DNA of 64,000 nt from BOKV01 sp049289295 (GTDB taxonomy: Bacteria; Pseudomonadota; Alphaproteobacteria; Rhizobiales; Rhizobiaceae), in NCBI GenBank assembly GCA_049289295.1, contig JBATLL010000041.1, positions 62,001-126,000 of the forward strand, read 5' to 3'. The notes under the pieces were generated by a model that did not search any database, had not been told where the DNA came from, and saw only the letters and a program-made list of their open reading frames with translations. Position 1 is the stretch's first letter; the number at the start of each line of letters is the position of its first letter. Position numbers and translations under genes: made by a program. This document shows positions 26,327 to 35,472 of the stretch, piece by piece.

Positions 26327-27621
26327 CAGCCTTCGTGCTCTTCATCGTGTTTGCCTTCCTCATGATCCTTGGCGTGCCGGTTTCGGCAAGTCTGGGCATT
26401 GGCGGCCTGCTGGCAATCGCGCTCGACAACCCCGACAGCCGCTGGTTCGGATTGATTGCCGGCGGGCAGAACGCGCTTGCAGGCGTTTCCAAGTTTCCGC
26501 TGCTCGCTCTTCCGATGTTCGTTCTCGTCGGGGTCATATTCGAAAGGTCGGGCGTCGCCAGCCGGATCGTCAATTTTGCAACTGCCTGCGTGGGGCGTGG
26601 GCCCGGCATGCTGCCAACCGTTGCGATTCTCGTGGCAATAGCGATGGGCGGAATCAGCGGTTCGGCCGTGGCTGGCGCAGCAGCCGTCGGCGGCGTGATG
26701 ATCGGTCCGATGATCCGCGCAGGTTACAAACCGGCATTTTCGGCAAGCGTGGTCGGGGCAGCCACTTCGGTTGAGATTCTCGTGCCCCCCTCGATCGCCC
26801 TCATCGTGTATTCGATCAGCGTCCCCGGCGCGAGCGTGCCTGCGATGTTCGCGGCCGGCATCCTGCCCGGGTTCCTGGCTGGTATCGCCCTGATCGTTCC
26901 GGCAATCCTGGTGTCGCGCCGCCATGGATTCGGACGAGACGAACACATGCTGGATCGCCCTCCATTCTGGTCAAGCCTGCGTGAGGCTTCCTGGGGTCTG
27001 GCAACGCCGATCGTCATTCTGGGAGGCATGCGCGCGGGGATCTTCACGCCCACCGAAGCGGCGGTGGTGGCGGTGATTCTGGGGCTGTTCATAGGCCTTG
27101 TCGTCTACAGGACGATTGCCATGCGCGATCTCCCGGGCCTGTTTAGCGATGCAGCGGAGACTTCAGCGGTGATCATGATCGTGATCGCCTTGGCGAGCAT
27201 CTTCGCCTATTCGGTGACAACCATCGGCATGGCTGAGCCCATCGTTCAGGCGATCACGGATTTGGGTTGGGGCAGAATCGCCACGCTTCTCGCCGTCATG
27301 GCGATGCTGCTGCTGATCGGTGTGGTCCTGGACGGCGTATCGATATTCCTGATCTTCCTGCCGCTCATGGTTCCGCTGATGCAGATTTTCGATTGGGATC
27401 CCGTCTGGTTCGGGATCCTGATCACCATGGCAATCTCGATCGGAACCTTCACGCCGCCAATGGCTGTGAATCTGTTGGTGACCAGCCGTATTGCCGGGAT
27501 CAGTGTCGAAGAGACCGTGCCCTGGGTTGGATGGCTGGTGACCAGCTTTGCCGTTGCCGCACTGCTGGTGGTCTTTGTTCCCGGCCTCGCGACCTGGCTG
27601 CCGCAGTATTTTCAATACTAG
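26323..27621 (+). CDS. TRAP transporter large permease subunit (DctM-like)
   Basis: 432 residues starting at ATG 26323 inside the DctQ stop (ATGA). The chain is almost entirely hydrophobic, with repeated TM helices and the DctM hallmarks LGVPVSASLGIGG, GGISGSAVAGAAAVG, ILVPPSIALIVYS and GIFTPTEAAVVAV. It is the ion-coupled translocator of the importer. RBS GGGAGGAG precedes it. Confidence 0.92.
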   Translation: MTAFVLFIVFAFLMILGVPVSASLGIGGLLAIALDNPDSRWFGLIAGGQNALAGVSKFPLLALPMFVLVGVIFERSGVASRIVNFATACVGRGPGMLPTVAILVAIAMGGISGSAVAGAAAVGGVMIGPMIRAGYKPAFSASVVGAATSVEILVPPSIALIVYSISVPGASVPAMFAAGILPGFLAGIALIVPAILVSRRHGFGRDEHMLDRPPFWSSLREASWGLATPIVILGGMRAGIFTPTEAAVVAVILGLFIGLVVYRTIAMRDLPGLFSDAAETSAVIMIVIALASIFAYSVTTIGMAEPIVQAITDLGWGRIATLLAVMAMLLLIGVVLDGVSIFLIFLPLMVPLMQIFDWDPVWFGILITMAISIGTFTPPMAVNLLVTSRIAGISVEETVPWVGWLVTSFAVAALLVVFVPGLATWLPQYFQY

Positions 27622-27645
27622 TCCACCAGAAAGGGAGTAATACAC

Positions 27646-28668
27646 ATGAAACGCAGAGATTTCCTTAAAGCAGGAACCGTTGCTGCCGGTGCGCTTGCAA
27701 TGCCTCGTTTGAGCTTTGCTGCCAGCCTGAAGTCCGAATACCGCATGTCAACGGTCGTAACACCTGCCTTTGCGTGGGGGCGCGCCGGCGAGAAATGGGC
27801 TGCTGCGATTACGGAACGCACCAGCGGGCGCATCAACGCCAAGCTCTATCCCGGCGCCGCGCTCGTACAAGGTGACCAGACGAAGGAGTTCTCGGCGCTT
27901 CGCCAGGGCGATATCGACCTCATCGTCGGCGCGCCAGGAAATTGGGCTGGTACGGTGCGTGGCCTTGGCTGCTTCACGCCTCCTTTCCTCTTTCCCGACC
28001 ACAAGGCGCTGGATGCCGTTTGGAACGATGCCGAGTTCATGGGCAAGTATTTCGACAAGGTACGCGCTGCCGGTGTCGAACCACTTGCGGTCGGCGAGAC
28101 GGGTTTCCGGCAGGTCCATACAAGCACCCGGCCAATCCTCAAGCCGGAGGACCTCAAGGGACTCAAGTTCAGATTGCCGCCCAATCCGATGATGAATGAG
28201 GTTTTCTCCAATTTCGGCGCCAATCCTGTTGCGATGAACTGGGCGGATGCCCAGAGCGCACTCGCATCTGGCGCAGTCGATGGCGGCGAAAATCCGATGG
28301 AGATCTACTTCCTCGTCAAGATGAACACGCTTGGACAGAAATACGTGACCAAGTGGAATTACATGAACGAGATACTGCTGTTCGCAGTGAACCGTGATGC
28401 CTGGGAATCCTGGTCGGACGAAGACAAGGAAGTCGTACGGGCTGCCGCGATTGAGGCCGCAAAGGCAAATGTCGACGAAGTTCGCGCAGTCTTCGCCGAC
28501 GATGTGGCCAAGGCGGCTGAGCTTGGCGTCGACGTGCATGTTCCAACAGCGGACCAACTGGCGGCCTTCAGGGACGCGACACGGCCTGTCTACGACAGCT
28601 GGAAGGAAAAGATCGACCCCGAACTGATTTCCCAGATCGAGTCGATCGTCGCATCGACGCGCGGTTGA
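27646..28668 (+). CDS. TRAP transporter substrate-binding protein (DctP-like)
   Basis: The 340-residue protein has a twin-arginine signal (MKRRDFLKAGTVAAGALAMP). DctP signatures include FSALRQGDIDLIVGAPGNWA, GLKFRLPPNPMMNEVFSNFG and the substrate-carboxylate Arg within LKFRLP. It is a periplasmic receptor feeding the two TRAP permeases; ligand probably an organic acid catabolised by the flanking aldolases and amidase (inference). RBS AAAGGGAG lies upstream. Confidence 0.9.
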   Translation: MKRRDFLKAGTVAAGALAMPRLSFAASLKSEYRMSTVVTPAFAWGRAGEKWAAAITERTSGRINAKLYPGAALVQGDQTKEFSALRQGDIDLIVGAPGNWAGTVRGLGCFTPPFLFPDHKALDAVWNDAEFMGKYFDKVRAAGVEPLAVGETGFRQVHTSTRPILKPEDLKGLKFRLPPNPMMNEVFSNFGANPVAMNWADAQSALASGAVDGGENPMEIYFLVKMNTLGQKYVTKWNYMNEILLFAVNRDAWESWSDEDKEVVRAAAIEAAKANVDEVRAVFADDVAKAAELGVDVHVPTADQLAAFRDATRPVYDSWKEKIDPELISQIESIVASTRG

Positions 28669-28687
28669 ACCGGAAAGGCTCGGGCAG

Positions 28688-29437
28688 ATGGCGAAAAACC
28701 TGAACTCCGATCGAGTAATGGGCTTCTGGCTGACAACGCCGAATTGGCAGATGGCAGAAATGTTGGCCATTGCCGGATTCAGGCGGGTCATTCTCGATGT
28801 CGAGCACGGGCCTTTCGGTCACGAAACGCTGCATACCTTCATCCCCTTCCTGAAAGGATTGGGGATGGAGGTCTTCTGCAAGGTGCTGGCGCCGGAGCGC
28901 AGCCCGATCCAGACCGTTCTGGATTTCGGCGCCGATGGCGTGATGATCCCGCATCTGCAGGACTTCGAACATGCCAGGCTGGTGACCAGCTACACGAAAT
29001 TTCCCCCTACCGGGGATCGCAGCCTCGCGGGCGGCCGGGCCATGGGCTACAAGTTTCAGTCCGACGAGTGGTTCGGCGATACGGATCGCAGGACACGTTG
29101 CTTCGCCATGATCGAGACGGCTGGAGCTCTCGCTGATGCGGCCAGGATTGCGGCCCTCCCGACGGTTGACGGGCTGTTTCCCGGACCCACCGACCTGTCG
29201 CTGCGCCGTGGCCGGGGAATGTACAAGCGCACTGCCGAGGATTGGAGCGACATCGAAACAATCGCCGCTGCTGCTCATGCCAGCGGAAAGGCGCTGGTCC
29301 TGCCTGCATGGTCGCCTGAAGAAAGAAAGCGCGGCATAGAGGAATTGAAGGCAGAGTTCGTATTTTCGGGATTGGAAATGCTGTTTATGGCAACGGCGGT
29401 GAGCGGGTTTGCTGAACAGCTCAAAGCTGGCGGTTAG
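28688..29437 (+). CDS. HpcH/HpaI-family aldolase
   Basis: The 249-residue class II (metal-dependent) pyruvate aldolase-like protein has FRRVILDVEHGPFGHETL, the metal-ligand region MIETAGALAD, GVMIPHLQDFEHAR and GLFPGPTDLSLRRG. Relatives cleave 2-keto-3-deoxy or 4-hydroxy-2-oxo acids to pyruvate plus an aldehyde. It is the last gene of the nitrilase/TRAP operon, suggesting that the imported acid is finally split by aldol cleavage. Confidence 0.88.
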   Translation: MAKNLNSDRVMGFWLTTPNWQMAEMLAIAGFRRVILDVEHGPFGHETLHTFIPFLKGLGMEVFCKVLAPERSPIQTVLDFGADGVMIPHLQDFEHARLVTSYTKFPPTGDRSLAGGRAMGYKFQSDEWFGDTDRRTRCFAMIETAGALADAARIAALPTVDGLFPGPTDLSLRRGRGMYKRTAEDWSDIETIAAAAHASGKALVLPAWSPEERKRGIEELKAEFVFSGLEMLFMATAVSGFAEQLKAGG

Positions 29438-29731
29438 GGTGCAATAGTCCTGAGAACGAACGCAATTGCTTCACAATGAAGAGAAAGCGTCAGCTACACG
29501 TCACTCGGCATTCTGCGCAGGACGCACGAGGTCTTGATCCCATGCCGGAAACCGGAGCACGCGCACGCTCCTGCGCTACATCTATACGGGCTAACGGAAC
29601 CCAGCGGCGGCTTTCAGCAAGCTAAGGATTATTCGCAAACGCCTGAAATGATGACGTGCTCCCGCCAAATTGGACCATTCATGGCTGGAATTTTCCAATT
29701 ATGATCCCTCGACCGGGAGATGGAGAGTCCC

Positions 29732-30139
29732 ATGAAGGCATCGAAGTTTTCGGAGCCGCAAATCGCCTTTGTCTTGAAGCAGGCTGAGGATGGCACGGCG
29801 GTTGGCGAGGTCTGCCGCAAGGCCGGGATATCGGAGGCGACGTTCTACAACTGGCGCAAGCGATAAGCCGGGTTGATGCCGTCAGAGGTGAAACGGCTGC
29901 GCCAGCTCGAAGAGGAGAACGCCAAGCTCAAGCGGCTTGTCGCGGACCTCAGCCTGGACAAGGCCATGCTGCAGGATGTGCTTTCAAAAAAGCTCTGAAG
30001 CCTGCCCGCCGACGTCAGCTTGTGGATGAAGTCCGGGAGACTAGGAAGGTGTCGACCCGCAAGGCGTGTCATGCGCTGAGGATCGACCGCTCCCTCTGCA
30101 CCTACAAGTCCAGGCGCGGTGAGCAGGCACCGTTGATTT
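29732..30139 (+). mobile_element. IS3-family insertion sequence remnant
   Basis: OrfA starts at ATG 29732 (MKASKFSEPQIAFVLKQAED) with the helix-turn-helix GEVCRKAGISEATFYNWRKR. It is then interrupted by TAA at 29864-29866, where intact copies have Tyr (TAC/TAT). The same frame resumes with RLRQLEEENAKLKRLVADLS, the leucine-zipper part. The OrfB N-terminus follows in another frame (RRQLVDEVRETRKV, SLCTYKSRRGEQAPL) and ends abruptly near 30139, where unrelated sequence begins. There is no DDE domain, so the element is dead. The ~290 bp between 29438 and 29731 holds no recognisable gene. Confidence 0.8.
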
Positions 30140-30230
30140 CCACTTAGAACTGACCCGTTTGGCGCCAACCCACGGAAATACCGCAGGAATAAGTCGCCAG
30201 GCGCAAGTCCGGGTGAAAAAGCGAGGTGGT

Positions 30231-30304
30231 TGGCTGGGGAACCTGGATTCGAACCAGGACTAACGGAGTCAGAGTCCGCTGGTCTACCGTTAACCTATTC
30301 CCCA
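30231..30304 (-). tRNA. tRNA-Gln (CUG anticodon)
   Basis: On the minus strand the 74-nt cloverleaf begins TGGGGAATAGG and ends with TTCCCCAGCCA, CCA encoded. The acceptor stem pairs TGGGGAA with TTCCCCA. The anticodon arm GGACT-CTGACTCC gives CUG, and the T-loop GGTTCGAATCC is canonical. It lies 92 bp from the IS3 remnant. Confidence 0.93.
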
Positions 30305-30515
30305 ACAGGATCCGCCAGGGGCATGGATGCCAGCGGTCCGTTCAGGTGGGTCTGTATAGATACTCGGGTGACCATTTGCAACCTCGCCATTTGATCTTTT
30401 GGCTTGGTAACGGGGCAGGCCAATGTTAGGCTTGGCGCAACAATGGACAAGTGCCGGACATATGGCTGACGCTGCGTGAGCGCGAGCGGCGCCGGGTGCG
30501 GCGAAAGGATATGGC

Positions 30516-32240
30516 GTGAGCGACCCATCACAGGGCGGACAGGAGTCCGCCGGGGCGCCCGCCCGCAAAAGGCGCCGGAAACGATCACGCAGGCGTGGTA
30601 ACGGACCGGTGCCCGCAGCCGCCCAGGGCAGCCAGCCCAGCGCGGCGAACGTGTCTCCAGGTGGCACGGGCGGGACGGGAGCGCATTCAAAGGCAGGACA
30701 GTTCCGCCATTCAAGGGCAGGCAACGGCAAATCCGTGCCTGGCGGCGCAGCCAACAGGCAAGGTGGCGCGGAGGCTGGTTCCCGGTCCGGTCGCGAAAAC
30801 GATTCCAGTGCTGCTTCCCATAATGGTTCCCATGCCAATCCCGGTGCCCGTCCTGGCCGAAAACGCCGACGAAAGCGCAACGGCGGCAGTCATCCTGGCC
30901 GGGCTGGTCAGGCTGCACATGCGGGGCAGGCGGGTCAGTCTGCCCATTCAGGACAGGCTGGTCACGCCAACCAGTCCGCTGACAGTCAGGCGTCCGGCCA
31001 GATAAGGAACCTTCGCCCGCCTGTCCGCCCACGCGAGGAAGCGCGTTTTGATCCCTCGCAGGGTATTGAACGCCAGTCGAAGCGGGGAGGGGGCCGCCAT
31101 GAAAGGCCGTCGCATCCAAGACGGCCTGACGCAGTTTCGGGCTATCCTGCCCGTTCCCAGACCCCAAGGCCCGGCCATGGCAGCAGGCCGGTATTTGCCG
31201 CACTCGATCTTGGCACCAACAATTGCAGGCTTCTGATGGCGGTTCCCACCGGGCCTGGTCGTTTCAGGGTCGTCGACGCCTTTTCGCGCATCATCAGGCT
31301 GGGAGAGGGGCTGCAGGCCAATGGCAGGCTTTCCGATGCCGCCATGGACAGGGCGGTGGAAGTCCTTTCGATCTGTGCAGCCAAGCTGCATGCGCGCCCG
31401 GTCGCGGCTCAGCGGCTGATCGCCACGGAAGCCTGCAGAAGGGCGGAAAATGGTGCGCAATTCCTCGAACGGGTGAAACGCGAGACCGGGCTTGATCTGG
31501 AAATAGTCGACCGGGAAACCGAAGCAAGGCTTGCTGCGGAAGGCTGCGGGAGCCTTATGGATCCCGGTTCCCACGGGGCGGTGCTTTTCGATATCGGCGG
31601 AGGCTCTTCCGAACTGATCCTCGTTGATCGCCGCCAGGGTACGGGAAAAGCAAATGGAGGCAGGAGCGGCGGTCTGGTCTCTCCTCAGATTGTCGCCTGG
31701 ACCTCGATGCCGCTCGGTGTCGTTACCCTGTCCGAGCGCCATGGCGGGCGCAATGTTTCGCGCGAAAATTTTTCTGCGATGGTGGCAGAGGTGCGCGAGC
31801 ATCTTGATGCGTTTGAAGGGCGCAACCGGCTTTCGAGCATCTGGCATCCGGAAAAGACGCACCTGCTTGGCACGTCCGGCACGGTGACGACAATTGCCGG
31901 CGTTCATCTTGAACTGCCCCGATACGACAGGCGCAAGGTCGATGGCATCTGGCTTTCTTCGGTAGAGGTCGACAAGGTGATAGGCGACCTGGTCGCCATG
32001 GATTATGAGGCGCGTGCGCTCAATCCCTGTATCGGGCGCGAACGCGCGGACCTGGTGCTGGCTGGATGTGCCATTCTGGAAGCGATCCGGGAGACCTGGC
32101 CCAGTCCGCGGCTCAGAGTGGCGGACAGGGGGCTGCGCGAAGGCATATTGTCGGAACTGATGCACGCGGCTGGCGAGTGGGGAGGCAACCAACATGGCAC
32201 TGGACGTGCATATGAGAGCGGAAGGGACAAGGTGAGATGA
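30516..32240 (+). CDS. ppx: Ppx/GppA-family exopolyphosphatase/(p)ppGpp phosphohydrolase with long disordered N-terminus
   Basis: GTG start (30516) after AAAGGA; 574 residues. Residues 1 to ~225 are low complexity, rich in Gly, Ser, Arg, Gln and His (RKRRRKRSRRRGNG near the start; repeated AGQAGQ and HAGQ units), probably disordered and nucleic-acid-binding-like. The Ppx/GppA domain then begins VFAALDLGTNNCRLLMAVPT, with FDIGGGSSELILV and GTSGTVTTIAGV. It may hydrolyse polyphosphate or pppGpp. Its stop overlaps the rlmE start by ATGA, a usual alphaproteobacterial pair. Confidence 0.88.
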   Translation: MSDPSQGGQESAGAPARKRRRKRSRRRGNGPVPAAAQGSQPSAANVSPGGTGGTGAHSKAGQFRHSRAGNGKSVPGGAANRQGGAEAGSRSGRENDSSAASHNGSHANPGARPGRKRRRKRNGGSHPGRAGQAAHAGQAGQSAHSGQAGHANQSADSQASGQIRNLRPPVRPREEARFDPSQGIERQSKRGGGRHERPSHPRRPDAVSGYPARSQTPRPGHGSRPVFAALDLGTNNCRLLMAVPTGPGRFRVVDAFSRIIRLGEGLQANGRLSDAAMDRAVEVLSICAAKLHARPVAAQRLIATEACRRAENGAQFLERVKRETGLDLEIVDRETEARLAAEGCGSLMDPGSHGAVLFDIGGGSSELILVDRRQGTGKANGGRSGGLVSPQIVAWTSMPLGVVTLSERHGGRNVSRENFSAMVAEVREHLDAFEGRNRLSSIWHPEKTHLLGTSGTVTTIAGVHLELPRYDRRKVDGIWLSSVEVDKVIGDLVAMDYEARALNPCIGRERADLVLAGCAILEAIRETWPSPRLRVADRGLREGILSELMHAAGEWGGNQHGTGRAYESGRDKVR

Positions 32241-32971
32241 GCGGCGCGAAGGGTCGCGGCGGCGGCAAATCCGGTTCCCCGACTTCGGGACGCGGCGCAG
32301 GTGAGCGCGGCATGCATGTACGCGTACGCACGGCCAAGGGACGCAAGCTTTCCTCGCAGATGTGGCTCGAACGCCAGCTCAATGACCCCTATGTCCGGCG
32401 AGCCAAGGCCGAAGGCTATGCTTCGCGCGCAGCCTACAAGCTCAAGGAAATCGATGATCGCCATCAGATCATCCGGCGTGGCGACCGTGTCATCGATCTG
32501 GGAGCCGCGCCTGGCGGATGGTGCCAGGTGGCAGTGGAACGTACGGGATCGACGGTCGACGATATCAGGGTCGTTGGCATCGATTATCTGGAAATGAGCC
32601 CCGTTCCCGGCGCAACCATCCTGCAGATGGACTTTCTCGATGACGCTGCCCCCACTGCCCTGATGGATGCGCTTGGCGGGCATCGGCCCAATGTCGTTCT
32701 TTCCGACATGGCAGCTCCAACCATCGGCCATCGCAAGACCGATCACATTCGCACCATGCATCTGGTCGAGGTGGCGCTGGAATTTGCCATTGAGGTTCTG
32801 GAGCCGGGCGGCCATTTCCTGACAAAGACCTTCCAGGGAGGCACGGAAGGCGAATTGCTCAACAAGCTCAAACGCAATTTCCGCAGTGTCATTCACGTCA
32901 AGCCACCGGCATCGCGCGACAAGTCGGTCGAGCTTTATCTGCTGGCCAAGGATTTCAAGGGCACGCCGTAA
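32237..32971 (+). CDS. rlmE: 23S rRNA (uridine2552-2'-O)-methyltransferase RlmE/FtsJ
   Basis: The 244-residue protein has an SAM-binding motif IDLGAAPGGWCQVA and K-D-K-E catalytic tetrad positions in AYKLKEIDDR (Lys), VLSDMAAPT (Asp), FLTKTFQGG (Lys) and SVELYLLAK (Glu). A basic, Gly-rich N-terminal ~40 residues precedes the fold. It modifies U2552 in the A-loop of 23S rRNA during 50S maturation. Confidence 0.93.
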   Translation: MSGAKGRGGGKSGSPTSGRGAGERGMHVRVRTAKGRKLSSQMWLERQLNDPYVRRAKAEGYASRAAYKLKEIDDRHQIIRRGDRVIDLGAAPGGWCQVAVERTGSTVDDIRVVGIDYLEMSPVPGATILQMDFLDDAAPTALMDALGGHRPNVVLSDMAAPTIGHRKTDHIRTMHLVEVALEFAIEVLEPGGHFLTKTFQGGTEGELLNKLKRNFRSVIHVKPPASRDKSVELYLLAKDFKGTP

Positions 32972-33011
32972 AGGGGGAGCGCCCATGTGGCCACGCGGCG
33001 AGTGTTGCATT

Positions 33012-33033
33012 CATATTCAAAAACTATAATATG
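33012..33033 (+). promoter_or_regulatory. candidate SoxR operator, copy A (upstream of MBL gene)
   Basis: CAT-ATTCAA-AAAC-TATAAT-ATG matches the palindrome ATTCAA-N4-TTGAAT at 9 of 12 arm positions. It sits ~120 bp upstream of the metallo-hydrolase start. Confidence 0.45.
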
Positions 33034-33152
33034 TTTTCATGCCGTCTCCCGACCAGTTCCCGATTGGAATGATCGGTGCAGCATTGTCTCAATTGATTGC
33101 GCCATTCAATCTTGCGCCATCGGCGCGGTTGAATCGGCAAGGGAGAAGTGCC

Positions 33153-34109
33153 ATGTCCGTCAATCGTGCAAATTTCCCCCGTAACCTGATCCTTGACCGC
33201 CGACAGCTGCTTAAGGCTTCCGGCATCGTGATGGGTGCAGGCCTGATCCAGACGCTGCCTGATCTGCGCGCGCTGGCATCGTCGTCCATCATGCTGGGCG
33301 ATACAAAGGTTCACTCGATCAGCGACGGAAATCTGGTCTTGCCGGTTTCGATGCTTGCTCCAGAAGTGCCCGAAACCGAGCTTCTCGACCTGCTGAAGGC
33401 GAACGGACTTTCAACGGAAAGAAACGAGCCGGGCTGCAATCTTGCGCTGGTGGAGGCTGGAGAAAACCGGATCCTGTTCGACGTTGGATCGGGAGCGAAT
33501 TTCATGCCTACGGCGGGAAAACTGCTAGACAATCTCGATGCAGCCGGATTTTCACCCGACGACATCACCCATGTCGTCTTTACCCATGCCCATCCCGATC
33601 ATCTGTGGGGGCTTCTGGACGATTTTGACGAACCAGTGTTCGCCAATGCGGAATTCCGGATCGGCCGCGCCGAATGGGATTTCTGGACGGATCCCGAAAC
33701 GATCGACAAGATGCCGGAAGAACGCCTTGCATTCCTCGCTGGCGCACGCCGAAATCTGGAAGCACTGGAAGAAGCGATCATCTTTGTGGAACCAGGCGAG
33801 GAAATCCTTCCAGGCATTGCCGCTATCGACACATCCGGGCACACGCCCGGTCATCTGTCCTTCGAAGTGAGGGGTGGCAGCGAGAGCCTGATCGTCACTG
33901 GCGATGCGATCTCGCATCCCGTCATTTCCTTTGCGCATTCAGACTGGCATTCGGGATCGGATCAGGATCCCTCGCTGGGAGCAACGGCCAGGGCAAGCCT
34001 GCTCGACAGGCTGGCGTCGGAAAAGCTGCAACTGCTGGGCTATCATCTGCCGGGCAACGGGTTTGGCCGGGCCGAAAAGTCGGACGGCGGTTTCCGCCTG
34101 GTACAGTAG
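33153..34109 (+). CDS. periplasmic MBL-fold metallo-hydrolase (SoxH/SoxG-like)
   Basis: The start was set at ATG 33153, after AAGGGAGAAG, because it opens a twin-arginine signal (LDRRQLLKASGIVMGAGLIQ); 318 residues. Zinc-ligand motifs of the metallo-beta-lactamase fold are FTHAHPDHLWG, DTSGHTPGHLSFE, VTGDAISHPV and GYHLPGNGFG. SoxG and SoxH of Paracoccus sox clusters are Tat-type MBL proteins of unknown role. Position at the end of the sox locus and an operator-like palindrome upstream suggest the same regulon. Its enzymatic function is unknown. Confidence 0.75.
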   Translation: MSVNRANFPRNLILDRRQLLKASGIVMGAGLIQTLPDLRALASSSIMLGDTKVHSISDGNLVLPVSMLAPEVPETELLDLLKANGLSTERNEPGCNLALVEAGENRILFDVGSGANFMPTAGKLLDNLDAAGFSPDDITHVVFTHAHPDHLWGLLDDFDEPVFANAEFRIGRAEWDFWTDPETIDKMPEERLAFLAGARRNLEALEEAIIFVEPGEEILPGIAAIDTSGHTPGHLSFEVRGGSESLIVTGDAISHPVISFAHSDWHSGSDQDPSLGATARASLLDRLASEKLQLLGYHLPGNGFGRAEKSDGGFRLVQ

Positions 34110-34111
34110 GG

Positions 34112-34146
34112 AAAATGCCCGCGGGGCTCGCACGCGGGCATTTGCT
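34112..34146. terminator. bidirectional rho-independent terminator
   Basis: An 11-bp stem (34113-34123 with 34133-34143, AAATGCCCGCG/CGCGGGCATTT) lies between the converging MBL and fccB genes, with A and T tracts on opposite sides. Confidence 0.8.
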
Positions 34147-34164
34147 TTCCCAAGGCAGGTCCGG

Positions 34165-35436
34165 TCAGCTGAACATGTCAGCCGAGATGCCCTTGTACCA
34201 GCCTTCCGATTCCTCATAGGTCTGCTTGCGCAATTCGGCATCCTCTTCGGTGTGGGAGATAAAGGTGTCGACGGCTTCGATCTTGTCAGACGCGCCCTTG
34301 TAGGATGCCCCGACCTTTACGCCGTCATTGGGTGCGATCAGGCTCCAGCAGGCATTTGCATAGCGCGGGTCGAAGGTCTTCGACCCGGTCAGTTCGCCAC
34401 GGATCATCATCGCCGCAACCTTCGCCTGACTGTTCGCGGAGAAGCCTGACTTGGGCATGGCGGAAGCAAGCGATGCATCGCCCAGGACATAGACATTGTT
34501 ATCGGTGCGCGAGCGCATGGACGTCGGGTCGATCGGGCACCAGTCTCCGTCAGTCAGGCCTGCGGCAAAGGCAATCGATCCCGCTTTCTGCGCCGGGATT
34601 ACGCAGGCAGCGTCCGCCTTGAACGTATCGAGATCGGTCTCGATCTCCAGGGACTGCGGATTGACCGACTTGATTCCACCATGGACACCGGGGCCAATCC
34701 ATTCGACCATGCCGGGATAGTATTTTTCCCAGCCTTCCATGAAGAGCGCCTGCTTGGAGAACTTCTCCTTCGGATCAATGACAATGATCTTTGCGGACGG
34801 GTTCTTCTGCTTGAGAATGTGCGCGATCATCGAGACGCGTTCATAGGGACCGGGCGGGCAGCGATAGGGATCGGGGGGCGCAACCATGACGAAGGCTCCA
34901 CCTTCCTTCATTGCCTCGACCTGCGCCTTGAGCAACTGAACCTGTGTGCCGGACTTCCAGGCGTGTGGCATGCGCGATTGCGCTTCTGCGGAATATCCGG
35001 CGACAGAATCATACTTGATGTCGATACCAGGTGCGATCACCAGGCGGTCATAGGGAAGCGATCCCCCGGACGCCAGCCCGACTGTCCGCGCGGCAAGGTC
35101 CACGCCAGCAGCCCAGTCATGCACGACATTGATGCCGTGGACCGATGCCAGGGCCTCATAGGAGTGTCCGATCGATTCATAGTCGCGAAATCCGCCAAGA
35201 TAGAGGTTTGAAAAGAAGCATGTGTAGTAGCGCTTCGAGGCTTCGACGAGGGTAACGTCAATAGCACCCTTTGAATCCTTTGCGATGTAGCGGGCTGCGG
35301 TTGCTCCACCCGCGCCGCCACCGATCACGACCACTTTCGGGTTTGCCGCGCGCGCGATATGGGGCATTGCAAGCGTGCCGGCTGCTGCAGTGCCGGCCAG
35401 TAACAGGTTGAATTGGCGTCTGCTCATTCTGGTCAT
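34165..35436 (-). CDS. fccB: flavocytochrome c sulfide dehydrogenase flavoprotein subunit (FccB/SoxF)
   Basis: The 423-residue protein has a Tat signal (MSRRQFNLLLAGTAAAGTLA), an FAD Rossmann motif (KVVVIGGGAGGATAARYIAK), and three key cysteines: RYYTCFFSN (covalent 8-alpha-cysteinyl FAD site), DPYRCPPGPYERV and ACVIPAQKAG (redox pair). NVYVLGDASLASAMPKSGFS closes the FAD site. It oxidises sulfide in the periplasm with the cytochrome encoded 36 bp upstream. In sox nomenclature this is SoxF. Confidence 0.9.
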   Translation of the reverse strand: MTRMSRRQFNLLLAGTAAAGTLAMPHIARAANPKVVVIGGGAGGATAARYIAKDSKGAIDVTLVEASKRYYTCFFSNLYLGGFRDYESIGHSYEALASVHGINVVHDWAAGVDLAARTVGLASGGSLPYDRLVIAPGIDIKYDSVAGYSAEAQSRMPHAWKSGTQVQLLKAQVEAMKEGGAFVMVAPPDPYRCPPGPYERVSMIAHILKQKNPSAKIIVIDPKEKFSKQALFMEGWEKYYPGMVEWIGPGVHGGIKSVNPQSLEIETDLDTFKADAACVIPAQKAGSIAFAAGLTDGDWCPIDPTSMRSRTDNNVYVLGDASLASAMPKSGFSANSQAKVAAMMIRGELTGSKTFDPRYANACWSLIAPNDGVKVGASYKGASDKIEAVDTFISHTEEDAELRKQTYEESEGWYKGISADMFS

Positions 35437-35472
35437 GGTTGGTTCCTTTCCATTCCCTGTTGCCGGGCTGTG

